From Eudorina sp. 2006-703-Eu-15 (taxonomy: Eukaryota > Chlorophyta > Chlorophyceae > Chlamydomonadales > Volvocaceae), in NCBI GenBank assembly GCA_003117195.1, contig BDSI01000003.1:186001-250000 (forward strand): a DNA stretch of 64,000 bases. Reading direction: 5' to 3'. Below, one piece after another: positions 22,991 through 33,600 of this stretch. The notes under the pieces were generated by a model. That model made no database searches. It had not been told where the DNA came from and saw nothing but the letters and a program-made list of their open reading frames with translations. Position numbers and translations under genes: made by a program. Numbering within the stretch: the first letter of the stretch is position 1; every line of letters begins with the position of its first letter.

Positions 22991-25900
22991 TCAGGCGGTC
23001 TCCACCTGCGGACGAGGATCGTGGAAGCAACGGAGGGCGCGAAAAGACAAAGACACGGGTCAGGGGCTGGCCAGCGGGTCCGGGTGCCGTAGAGACCGCA
23101 GAGGTGCGTGCGCCTCTCCGGGTCTGTGCGTCGCCACGCAGGCCGGCTCTGCCGCCGCCCTCAGCCCTGAACCCCCCTACAACCATTCAACAACCTCGGC
23201 ACGGGCGGAGACGTGGGTATGACATGGCTGCGGCCACTCCGTGCGTGCGCGCCTCACCCGCCCACCCATCCACCCACCCACCCACGTGGGGACGTGGAGG
23301 CACCGCCGCCGCAGGGGAACCCACCTCCTTGGGGTCCTTGGCCGTCAGGTCCAGCTCCCGGCCCGAGATGCGGCGGTACATGTCCAGCACGTCCTCCACC
23401 GTCGTCTCAAAGTGGGTCGTGGCGTCGTACCCCTTGGAGATGAAGCACTTGTCCCTGCGGCACGACATTGCAGCGGCGCGGATCCGGTTCTCGACTAGGG
23501 TTCCTGGGTTTATAGATATGTAGGGTTTATACAGTTCTAGGGTTTAAGCCCTAAGGTTGAACCCTACGGGTTCATACCCTTAGACCCACTAACCTAACAG
23601 CTTAATGACCTGGCAGGGCGGCCTTTGCCGGGAATAAACGCAAGACAGGGGCATGACAGGGAAACAGGCAGGTGGTCCATGGCTGTGGGGACGGTAGGGA
23701 CAATGACGGGGTAGGAGCTGGAGCCGGTGCAGGCCGACGACGCAGGCACGTGACCACGCGGGACGGGGCGTACACGGTACATACGGCACTACGGATGGCT
23801 TCCCGGGCATCTCCTTCGTCGTTGTCGTCGTCTCGGTGCGGACAGGGCGGAAGGAGCCCAAACCCCCCCCCCCGCCCCGGAATGAGGCTGTTGCTGCTGG
23901 TGCTGCTGTACCTGCTCTTCCTTGAACCCCTTCCCCCACCCGCCCGCCCGCCCGCCCGTCCGTCCGTCCGTCCGTCTAGACTCACTCGGCTCCATTCGCC
24001 AGCGGCTCGCACACCTCCCGGACCTCTATGAACTTCTCGTCCACTGGGCCAAGCAGCGCCAGACCGGGGGCCAGCTCCGCCTGTCACGACACGACGCCCG
24101 CCCAACATGCACACAATGTAATAGATAAAGAGTATATCTGCACCTGGGTTCGGCCGGGAGGGTTCCTCATCTAAAGCACGGGTAGATGATCCTAATGCAT
24201 ACATGAAGATACAGGACAAGTGATGGGATGGGTAAAACCCCAGAAACCCACGACGACCACATTGCGCTGGATGGCCCGATCCCGATAGCTCCTGGACCCC
24301 AAAGAAACGTTTGGCATCCTGACAGGGTTTGGCCTCCACGCAGGATCTGGCCGCTCCCGGAAGCCCGGGGGCAGCGCGCACCCTGACGATTTGAGCGGCG
24401 CCGCCGGCAAGCAACGCGGGCGGCCTCTTTCTCGGCCCCGCCTACCCACACAGCGCCAGGGTCGCCAAGTCCCTCCCCCCTTGGCTGCCCCGATCAGCCC
24501 TCACCTCCGGATTGGCCGTCTCCATGGTGGTGCTCACGAAGGCCAGCCACTTGTCTGTGTGTGCGTGTGTGTATGGCAGGAGGGGGGAGGACGAGCGGAG
24601 GAGAGGGACGGGGAGCACGAGGACGAGGGGGTTAGGGGTGTAGCAAAGGGAGCTACGGGCCCACCGTTAACATGACGGTTGGGGGGAGGCCTCGCGATTG
24701 CTGGCAGGCCCATGATGCGAGGGAGGGACACGGGCGCAGCGGCGCGAACGGCGCCAGAGCGGGTTGCGGCAGCGGGGCGGCAGCGCAGAGGACGCCAGCG
24801 CCACCGAAAGTGCTGTCGCCACCACCACCGCCACCACCACCACTCATCCACGTCTCGTGCAGCTGGGGCTCCACTTTCCGAACGCATCGCCGCACCAAAC
24901 GGCTGTGGGTGGCAGCGGAACTAGGGAAGAGGTTCCGGTCCGGCCCGGCCGCCCATACCGCTGCTCCTGGCAAGGTGGATGTCCGCCGACAGGGGATTCT
25001 CTGAGGAAAGAGGCAAAGCGGCAAGGCCGCCGGTTTCGGAGAAAAACGTACGGCAGGGAGCACACCTTACCTTTGGCGGCGACGTTGTGCGCGTACGAGC
25101 AGCAGAAGACGTACATGTCCGACTTGCGGCCGGTCTGCTTCTGCGGCAGGATGATCTGGACGCTGTGCGCGTTGTCGGTGTTGGGGATGGGGTGGCTCTG
25201 CGGGGAGGGGCGGGGGAGAGTGGGTGTGCGTGTGGGTGTGGGTATAGGAAAAATTGCCGTGTCTACACGGCACGGTGGGTGTGCGGGTGGATGTGGCCCC
25301 CACCCGCTGCCCAACAGCGAGCGGGTTTCCTCAGCATACGGCACATACACCCTTGCGGCCCCCACCCCCTGCCCCCCGGCCCCCCACCCGCTCACCATGA
25401 TGGCGATGGCCCGCACCACCTTGGCCACCACGCGGGTCTTTCCCGGGAAGTACGACGGGTCGCCCACCACCATCTTGGCGCGAGCCACGTCAGCTGTGGA
25501 GCGCGGAGGGGACGACCCATGGGTCACACGACGTTGTCTCCTCGATTGGGTCACACACACATGCACACATACATCCGAGCCTGGACGGTTCTGGGTGGGC
25601 TTCTCATTAAACACACGCACACACACACATTGCAGCCAGCGGTCACGCAACCATCGGGCCCCCGGGGGAAAGGTGGGCAGGCGAGGGCCGGGCCGGGTAC
25701 GGTCTCACGGCTGCCTTGCCATGGTAAGCGCAGTGCACAGAGCACAGAGACGTCGCAGTGCAGTGCATGGAACTTGGCAGGAGGGACAGTGTGCAGCGGG
25801 ATGTGCCTGGCGCCGGCCAGCCACCGGGGGCGGCCCCCTGAGGGATCCCGCCCGCCCGCCGGGGCCCCTCGCGGCAGGGGGAAGAGAGGGGCACACGTCC

Positions 25901-28900
25901 CCGGAACAAACCCACACGCAGTTGGACACCGAGCTCCTACAACCCCCCTCCCCTCCCCATGGCTCTGCAGATGCATCACATCGAATAATCTCGTTGCCCC
26001 CTCCCTGTGACAGACCCTTCAAGACGTCCTGAGCCCCCCCCTCACTCGCCTGCCTCGCTACCTCCGGCCCTCCTTCCCTCTTTTCCTCCCCCATCTCCCC
26101 CCTCGTCCCTCCGCCCTCTCTCCTCCCTCCCTCTGCGGTTTGAATATGTCCGACCAATTTCGTCTACCCAACCCTCCCTCCCTCTGCACCCCGACGCGGC
26201 CGCACCTCCGTTCTTGATGCCCACCGCGACGCCGTTCTCGTACAGCACCTCCACCCCCGGCTGGTTGAGCATGTACGTGCCGCCGTACACAGCGGACAGG
26301 CGAGCAAAGGCCTGCGGCAGCTCGCCCAGGCCGTACCGCGGGTACAGGTACGGCGACTTGAGGCCCTCGTACCTACATACACCACGTGGGGTGCGGAGGG
26401 GAGGGGGGAAGACACGAGGGCACCAGTTCGAAACCCACAATTTCCATAGTGCGCCACCAGGTGCTGTCGTACGGCCACAGCGCGATGGGCTGATGGCAGC
26501 GATGGTCTCCGGGGGCCTCCCCTGTCCCCTCCCCGTCCCGCCCCTTCCCTCCCCTTCCCTCCCCTTCCCTGCCCTCCCCTCCTGTCAGCGAAACCGCAAA
26601 AGAGCAACAAACCGACAGCCGCCGATGTTGGGATGGACCCTCCCTGCCCCCCCCTCCGAAGCTCTGACAGCCTGTCTGGCCTCGTCACTAGGTCCGTCGC
26701 TTGACCGCGGGGCAGCTGGCCCTCCGCTGCCCCAGATGCCCGGGACGAGGGGCGGCCGGGCGTTCAGATCCAGTTCAAATCCAATCCGATACGATCCTAT
26801 CCAATCGGCGGATCCGGCCGGGCTCGCCCCACCTGAACAGCGATTCGTGGTAGAGCTTGATCCGGTTGACGGTGGGCAGGGCCGCCTCCCGCAGGTATGT
26901 GTCGTCGCGCTGCGAGGGGGGTAGGGGGGGTAGGTAGGGAGGTTGGGTAGGGAGGTGGGGTAGGGAACAGAGGTAGGGAGGTGGGGTAGGGAGGTGGGGT
27001 AGGGAGGTGGGGTAGGGAGGTGGGGTATAGCAAGCCGGCAGGCTGGGTAGGGCTGGGTAAAGGGGATTCCGTAAACATGTTGAGACCGCGCCAACGGGTG
27101 GGGTGAGGAGAGGTGGTCATGTCTGAGCTCTCTCTCTCTCTCACACCCTGTGTGCGGTGCGCGCCCCCCTTCCCCTTCCCCTTCCCCTTCCCCTTCCTCT
27201 TCCCCTTCCCCTTCCTCTCTCCCTTCCCCTTCGCCTCACGTGCAGCGCCAGCGCATGTCCGATGAAGTCCTGCGTGTCCTCCGTCAGGTCAAAGTGCTTG
27301 TAGAGCTCCGCCATGGTCATCTTGTTCAGGTCCAGCCCCTTCTGGGTCTTGGGGTCGGCCTCGTCGTAGTCCTGGACGTAGCTGCGGACAGCGACGGGCG
27401 GGCGGTTGTTGGGTGGTCGGTTGATAGGGTGGGTAGGTGATAGGTGATAGAGTGGGTAAGTGGTGGAAAGGGAGCGTCGTCGGAGGGAGTGCGAGGCGGG
27501 AATGTGCAGTCAACATGGCAGGGAGGCTGCGGTTAGGGCACACAGACGTATATAGGTTCCATGGAAGAGGGTGCGGAGAGGCACGGACACTTCCTCCTCC
27601 TCCTCCTGCACAAGTGCCCCAAGCCGGGAGGCGACACCCGACCCGCTCGTCGCCCAACACACCACCCGACCCGCTCGTCTCACAGGAAGAAGTTGCGCGC
27701 GCGCCGCTTCTCAAAGATGCCCATCAGCGGCGACACCAGCGCCTCCGCGTCGTTGGCGGGCACCTTGTGGACCTTGCCCTTCTGCAGCACGTAGCTGCCA
27801 TCCACCGCCTGGAGGAGGAGGAAGATGAGGGGGCGGGGGAGGAGGAAGATGAGGGGGCGGGGGGCGGGAGGGGCGGGGGAGGTAGGGGCCAGCGGGAGGG
27901 CGGGCGGAAGAGTGAAAGGGCAGGGACGGGGCAGGCGCATCCAGGAGGGCTGATGTGTGGGCAGCGGGCGCGGAGGACACGACCGCACCGCAGCGACGCT
28001 TCCCAGCAGAGTCTCACCCTGCCCCACCTGCTGGCCCGCCGCTAACACTCCACTCCCGGCGCCTCTGAACGGCGGCGCGCCTCCCCTATCCAGCCTGCAG
28101 GCGTGTGGCGCCTCGCCAATCCTTCTTTCCTCTCAACCCCTCCACACCCCGCGCAATCCTTCCTGCTTTGGGATCCCAATCAGTGCCCCGACGCCCGAGG
28201 TTTCAGATTTGACACTACCGCGGTTAGGCGGTTTAAAGGTCCTGGGTTCGAGTCCCAGGGTGACCCCCGACATTGTTCGGGAGCATGAGATTATGGCTAG
28301 CTGCTGAGATGTGGAGTTGAGATCACAGTTGATGGATTGAGATTCGCACGCTAGATCGGTGGCGGTTGCTGAACCCTCTGTCTCTACGGATGTGCGGGTG
28401 AATGGATGAGGTGGGATCCTTGGTTGGCAGGATCAACCGCCTTGGACCCTCGGTTCGTATGGCGTAGGTTCGGTGTGATGATGGTTGAAGGTGTCCTATA
28501 GCATCATATAAAAACCGCGACATAAACCCTTAGACAGGGCCCGGAAGCCTATCCACACTGTAACGGTACTACTACAGATTTGACCCGCCACTGCCGCCTC
28601 AGCTGCGAACCGTCTCCCAGGTCCCTCCCCAAACCCCAAGCCCTCCATCTCCACCCCACCTCGAATGCCCCACCAGAGGTCCACCTCCCACACCCCCCCT
28701 CCGCCACATATGTTGACGGCAGCAATGGCGCCGACGCTTCCCCCTCCGAGCGCTCACCTTGAACTCCAGGTACTTGACGACGTCGGTGTGCAGCAGCACC
28801 CGCACCAACTTGCCGTTGGCCATCATGAACTTGGGCACCATGTCCACGTTGTAGTCGCGGGAGGGACCCAGCTTCTCAGGGGGCTTGGCGCCGCCCCGGA

Positions 28901-29711
28901 ACCGTTCGTACAGCTGTGTGTGTGGGGGGGGGGTGCGCGTGTCGCAGGCGCGTGTGGGTGTGCGTGGACGAGGGAGGGTGGGGAAGACGAGGAAGGGCGT
29001 TGGGAGGGCGGTGCAATGATGGGAACGGACCGGGGGTGGGGAGGTGGTGGGTTGCTCGGGGAAGTTCGCTTCGATAATGGGGAGTGATGGGGACGTCCGG
29101 GCGGAGAAGGCGGGGCTCACTCTTCGTTGGCCTGTCCGTGTCCCGCTGCAGAAGCGGCAGAAGCTGTTGGGTCAGGGAGCCACGCCAAGCCCCGACCGTG
29201 TTGATGGTTCCTTCGACCAGGCCAGTGCCGTGCCGGCCTGGCCTCAGCGGTTTACAGAGCAGACAGCGGAACCGCGCCTCCCGAATCCCCTTCCCGAGAT
29301 CGCGCGACGGACCGCTTGGGAGGATGGATGAGCTACAGGTCGTTGGGATGAGCGAAGGGACCGGGGCGCCTGTTGCGGCTGAGGGGTGTCCCAATGCATC
29401 AATCTAATAATGCAATTTGAAGCTCGTTTGGACATTGTCTGTGGAAGTTACCCTGCTCACGCCGGGCTACACGTCGACATGTGCAGCCTCACCTGGATGA
29501 GGTTGAGGGAAGCAGACTCTCCGCCATAGTAATTGTTACGATCCACATGCAGGACCTGCAACAAGGGCAATGCCCGTCACGAGGTGCGCTGGGCGCAAGC
29601 GTTTTGAGAGGGCTTTCTTCCAACCTTCTTCTTGTCCACCGACAGCAGACCACTGATGATGCACTCCTTAAGGCCTGTACCGAGCACAATGGCATCATAT
29701 TCCTCGTTCAT
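22991..29711 (-). CDS. GDI: Rab GDP-dissociation inhibitor (13 exons, 443 aa)
   Basis: Rab GDI extracts GDP-bound, prenylated Rab GTPases from membranes and recycles them through the cytosol. Exons: 29625-29711, 29493-29555, 28758-28913, 27684-27808, 27240-27381, 26833-26909, 26206-26372, 25396-25493, 25071-25197, 24505-24554, 23986-24080, 23325-23454, 22991-23005; total 1332 nt, all borders GT-AG and all phases closing. Visible hallmarks: N-terminal dinucleotide-fold remnant [36 protein letters not shown]; the Rab-binding-platform-type segment [45 protein letters not shown]; and the C-terminal [18 protein letters not shown]. Length equals plant and animal GDIs (about 445). The last coding exon is only 15 nt (VETA plus stop). 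A tRNA-like element lies in intron 3 and telomere-like sequence in intron 12. The start codon is 378 bp from a divergent gene. Confidence 0.97.
23495..23580. repeat. Degenerate telomere-like block in GDI intron 12
   Basis: Several spaced TAGGGTTT or AGGGTTTA units (about 23,497, 23,521 and 23,538) followed by CCCTAA and ACCCTA units in the opposite direction. It lies just upstream of exon 12 on the host strand. Confidence 0.5.
25240..25268 (-). repeat. Intron repeat family A, copy 5 (GDI intron 8)
   Basis: Minus strand: GTGTAGACACGGCAATTT followed by TTCCTATACCC. Sense orientation to GDI, about 45 nt upstream of the exon 9 acceptor. Confidence 0.5.
25585..25615 (-). repeat. Intron repeat family C, copy 2 (GDI intron 7)
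   Basis: Minus strand contains GTGTTTAATGAGAAGCCCAC followed by CCAGAACCG. It differs from the Pelota intron 1 copy at only two or three positions. Sense orientation to GDI. Confidence 0.6.
26134..26169 (+). repeat. Intron repeat family A, copy 6 (GDI intron 7, inverted)
   Basis: Plus strand: GCGGTTTGAATATGTCCGAC then CAATTTCGTCTACCC. It is antisense to GDI and lies about 37 nt inside the donor end of the intron, the opposite placement and direction to most copies. Confidence 0.6.
26920..27025. repeat. GGTGGGGTAGGGA-type short tandem repeat in GDI intron 5
   Basis: Roughly eight imperfect 12-13 bp units built on GTAGGGAGGTGGG. Intronic and G-rich on the plus strand. Confidence 0.8.
27163..27231. 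repeat. CTTCCC polypyrimidine microsatellite in GDI intron 5
   Basis: About ten hexamer units of TTCCCC/CTTCCC with a few TTCCTC variants. On the host (minus) strand it is a purine tract close to the exon 5 donor. Confidence 0.9.
28208..28266 (+). repeat. tRNA-derived SINE-like fragment in GDI intron 3
   Basis: A perfect B-box GGTTCGAGTCC (28245-28255) sits in a T-arm CTGGG-TTCGAGT-CCCAG with seven-base loop, followed by GGTGACC as a possible acceptor strand. The upstream part (around CTACCGCGGTTAGGCGG) is a poor A-box and there is no matching 5' acceptor strand. This is therefore not an intact tRNA gene but a tRNA-derived relic, antisense to GDI. Confidence 0.5.
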
Positions 29712-30089
29712 CTTCCGCGGAGTCGGCTTTCCGGCAGATCGCGCCTGGTGAGCGGGTTATGTACAAATGCGTCTACAACCGCGTCGGTATTCACAAAGAC
29801 AGTTGGAGTACCAATGCAGGAAATTGCCTAAGAGAATGCAGGAGGACGATGAGAAGGGAAGTGTGTTGCACGACACCTTCCGATGACGGAAACAATCCAG
29901 CCACACTCAAAATACGAACTGCCCAAACATCAACGAGTGACAAGGTTTACTAGAACTCAATAGTATTAAGCAGTGTGCTGGTTTTAGCATTGACAATGTG
30001 GGAACTCAAGGTGGCTGCACACATGCTCTTTTGCAACGGCGCATTCCACAACCTATTAGTGTAGGATTATCTAGATTTTACAACTTGCA
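29712..30089. promoter_or_regulatory. Putative bidirectional promoter between GDI and the FNBP4-like gene
   Basis: Only 378 bp separate the two divergent start codons, so both 5' UTRs and promoters must lie here. The sequence is markedly lower in GC than the flanking exons. I see no certain TATA box. Confidence 0.55.
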
Positions 30090-30591
30090 ATGAAGCGTGG
30101 TGGCCACGCCGCAAAGAAGGCACGGCTTGACTTGGATGCTGGCGATGAGCTGCTTGACCCCATCGCGGCCGCCACGGAGGCGAAGCGTGAGTAACCATCA
30201 CTTACTATAATACCTGCTGAATCATATCACGCGCCTGACGCAAAAGTCAACTGCAGGCCTTCGGCTCCTGGAGGCGAGCAGCAGAGGACCCGACGTTCCC
30301 GGGTTCGAGGCAGTCGCTGGAAGGCCTCCACGCGTGGATAGCGCACCAGGTGTGTTCAGAGGTCGTACGGGGGCCCCATCTAGCGGTCTGTTACCTTTCT
30401 CTCCCCCGCCTGACCCGCGTGCTAATAACTCCCACGCGGGCTGGCCCGACCTGTCCAACAAACCACACCCAGCACGGAGTCAGACCGACCAGAAACGGAC
30501 TGCGGCGCATATGCGTTGCATTGCGTCCAACCCCTTCCTCGAAACCTCTCTGTTTGCGGCTTTACCTGTTTTTCGGTTGGAGCGACGGGCT

Positions 30592-30646
<55 letters not shown>

Positions 30647-33600
30647 AGGGTAAGGGCTCTCCGTCCGTGCCCGCCCGCAGACTTCGAAACGAGTACCGCC
30701 GCAGCTGCAGCCCCTCTCTTCCCCGTGACCACCACCACCATCACCCGAATACCCAGACAGCGACCCGGGGCGGCCCCGAGCGGCACAGCGGCCGCACCCA
30801 CGGCGAGCGCACAGCCGGTTGCTGGTGGTGGGGGTGCTGCTGCAGCTGCAGCTGCGGCTGCGGCTACCGCAACTGCTGATAAGCAAACGGATAGTGGAGA
30901 GGGAGACGGAGGTGGCGCGCTAGCTGCCCTGCTGGGCTACAGGTTGGTACGGCGGTCGTACGGGTCCAGGCGGATGCGCGCTGCATGGGGCGGGGCGGGG
31001 TGGGGTACGGTCCAGGTGGACCCCGGGGGGCGGAACCCCTGCATCGCCAACAGGCACCAGTGCTCCCGGACATCACCCGCACCATGGCCTGCAGGGCAGG
31101 GCAGCTAGCAGAGCGCTCAAACCGCGTTCCTGTAGTATATGCCTAGAGGCGACGACCTCGGCGTGCGGCCTGCGCGGGGGCTCAAAACACACAAGAGCGG
31201 CTCGCGGCGCAGTTTTCCATCCATGAACACACGGCGACACCGGTTTACGGCCTGTTTGGATCAGGCGGGGTTCCGCCAGACAGACCGACCGCTAGCTAGG
31301 CGTTCAAATAGGACGCCTTCTTGACGCATCCGTCGTCATGTTTTCAGGGTGGGTGTTTTCACTACCCTTTTGGGGGGTACCCGGCAAGCGGCCTGACTGA
31401 CCCTGACCGACCCTCGCCCCCACGTGTTGGACGGTCATGGCGGCCAGTGACGCCGAGGAGTCATCTCGCGACGATGACGACCACGAAGACGGCGGGGAGG
31501 GGGTCGCCGCGGGTAAAAGCGGCAACGACGACGACGACGACCACGTCGATGACGGTAGTCAGCCCGGCGGCAACGAGCTGGGGAGGGGGCAGAGGGGCGG
31601 CGGCGCGGCTGGTGGTGGTGGTGGTGGTGACGTCATGGACCTGGAGGTGCGGGGGTCGGGGGGTGCCTTGCGCGCGGCGGACAGGAAGGTTGGGGGGTAG
31701 GGCTGAGGGCGGGGGATCACCACAGGGTGGATGTGGTGATGCAGTGAGGCCTGGAGGGGATTCTGGGTCGGTACCCAGGTCGGTACCCAGGTGGGTGCCC
31801 AGGTGGGTGCCCAGGTGGGTGCCCAGGTCGCCGATCTGGGGGCCAGGGCGGGTGGGGCTTCCTGCCACCTTGAAATGCAAGGGGTCTAGATGCAGCTGCG
31901 ACATGTAGTGCAGGGTAATCAGAGGGGACCAGGGCTACGGCAGCCAGGATATGTGTCCAGCCTAATACAGCCCCCTCTCCTTCCAATATGTGTTCAGCCC
32001 AATACACCCCCTCGCCTTCCAATTTCCTATACCCCTCTCGGAACTCCGTGCGTGTCCCGCTACCGACCCGTCGCCGCAGCTGGCGAGCTTCATGCAGGAG
32101 CTGGAGGCCAGCGGACTGCTCGCGGAGGGCGGCGGCGGGGAGGGGCCGCTGCCGGCCGCCGGCGCTGCCGCGGACGCCACCGGCGGCGACGGCGACGGCG
32201 CGCGGGAGGCCGTCCCTGACGCCGGGGCTGGCGAGCCGGCCGCCGGGGCGGGGCCTGCGGAGCAGAAGGTGCTGGGGTACCTCCTGCAGGCCCCCGAGTG
32301 GAGCAAGTGCATGGACACGGCCACCGGCAAGGTCTATTACTGGAACCTGACCTCGGGGGAGGTGGCCTGGGAGCCGCCGCCCGGGTGCGACGGGGAGCTC
32401 CTGCTGCCGCCCGGGCCCGAGGCGGCTGCAGCGGAGGGGGAGGAGGAGAAGGCGGAGGGGGAGGAGAAGGCGGCGGAGGAGGCGGTTGAGAGGGCTGAAA
32501 CGGAGGCCGGGGAGGGGAGAGGGGGCGGCGTTGATGGCGAGGAGGGTGGTAGCGCGGCCGCGGAGGCGGCGGGGGAGGGACGCGCGGCCGAGGCGGCCGC
32601 GGAGGCGGCGGGACGCGAGTCTGGATCGGGTCGGCCGGGTGGGACGGGCAGCGTCGGTGACGGGACGGTGGTTGCCGCGGCCGGCGCTGACGAGGCCGCT
32701 GCCGAGGACAGCGTGGCAGAGGGCAGGGAGCCGACGGCGCCGGGCGCCCGCCCCACCGCGGACCAGGGGACGCCCGATGCCGGGGGCGAGGTCGAGGTCC
32801 CTGCAGCGGAGGCGGGGGAGGAGGCGGTCGGGACGGGCCCCGCCGGCCGCCGCTCCGGGACGCAAAGCGCAGCTGCCACCACACCGCCCCCTGCCGGGCA
32901 GCCGCATGACACGGACATGCGGGACGTGGACGCGGAGGAAGGGTGCGGTGTCGCCGCCGCCGCGGCGGCAGCGGAGGCGGCGGCGGAGGCGGCTGGGTCC
33001 CCCTCGGACCCGGGGGTTGACGAGACGCTCGGTGAGGTCCAAGGTGGAGGCGAAGGCGGTGACGATGGGGACGTGGGGCCGTCATCAGTGGTCGGTGCGG
33101 CGCCGGTGGCGGCGAGCGAGGGAACGCAGCAGCAGCAGGAGCAGCAGCAGCGTCAGGATGTGGGGCTGAGCGGGCCGGAGCCAGGCACCGCCGCTGGCGC
33201 CGGGACTGGCGGCTCGGCGGCAGCAGCGGCCGGGGAGCGAGCCGGGGGCGACCCAGGCCCGGCATCGCAGCTCGTGGGCCGTACCGAGGACGACGGCACG
33301 GCGGCGGGGCGGCCGGGATCGGGGAAAACCAGACCCGGGAGAAGCGCGGCGGCGGCGGCGGCGGCGGCCGGGTCCGGTGTGACGTCGTCCGGTGCTGACG
33401 TGGAGCTGCTTCAGGCGGTGACGGCGATGGTGCTGCGGCCGCCCCAGCCGCACATCCAGCAGGTGATGGCGGCGCTGGAGGCGGAGGCGGCCGCCGCCGC
33501 CCGGTGCTTCATGCAGGTGGGTGGGTCGGATGGTGGGTGGGTTTGCGTGACTGGGGCGGATGTGCGGTGACGGGTTGTTGCTGCGGGCGCGAGTTGGGCC

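Noticed and set aside
24764..26032. 422-codon plus-strand open frame
   Set aside because: It runs through several GDI exons and introns on the opposite strand. No motif, and GDI is certain there.
28190..28270. Functional tRNA gene
   Set aside because: Good T-arm only; no pairing 5' acceptor strand, no proper D-arm or anticodon arm at the right distance.
31717..33265. Long antisense frames (391-441 codons) opposite the FNBP4-like exon 4
   Set aside because: They are shadows of a very GC-rich exon and consist of Arg/Pro runs. The plus strand has the WW domain and splice-consistent phase.
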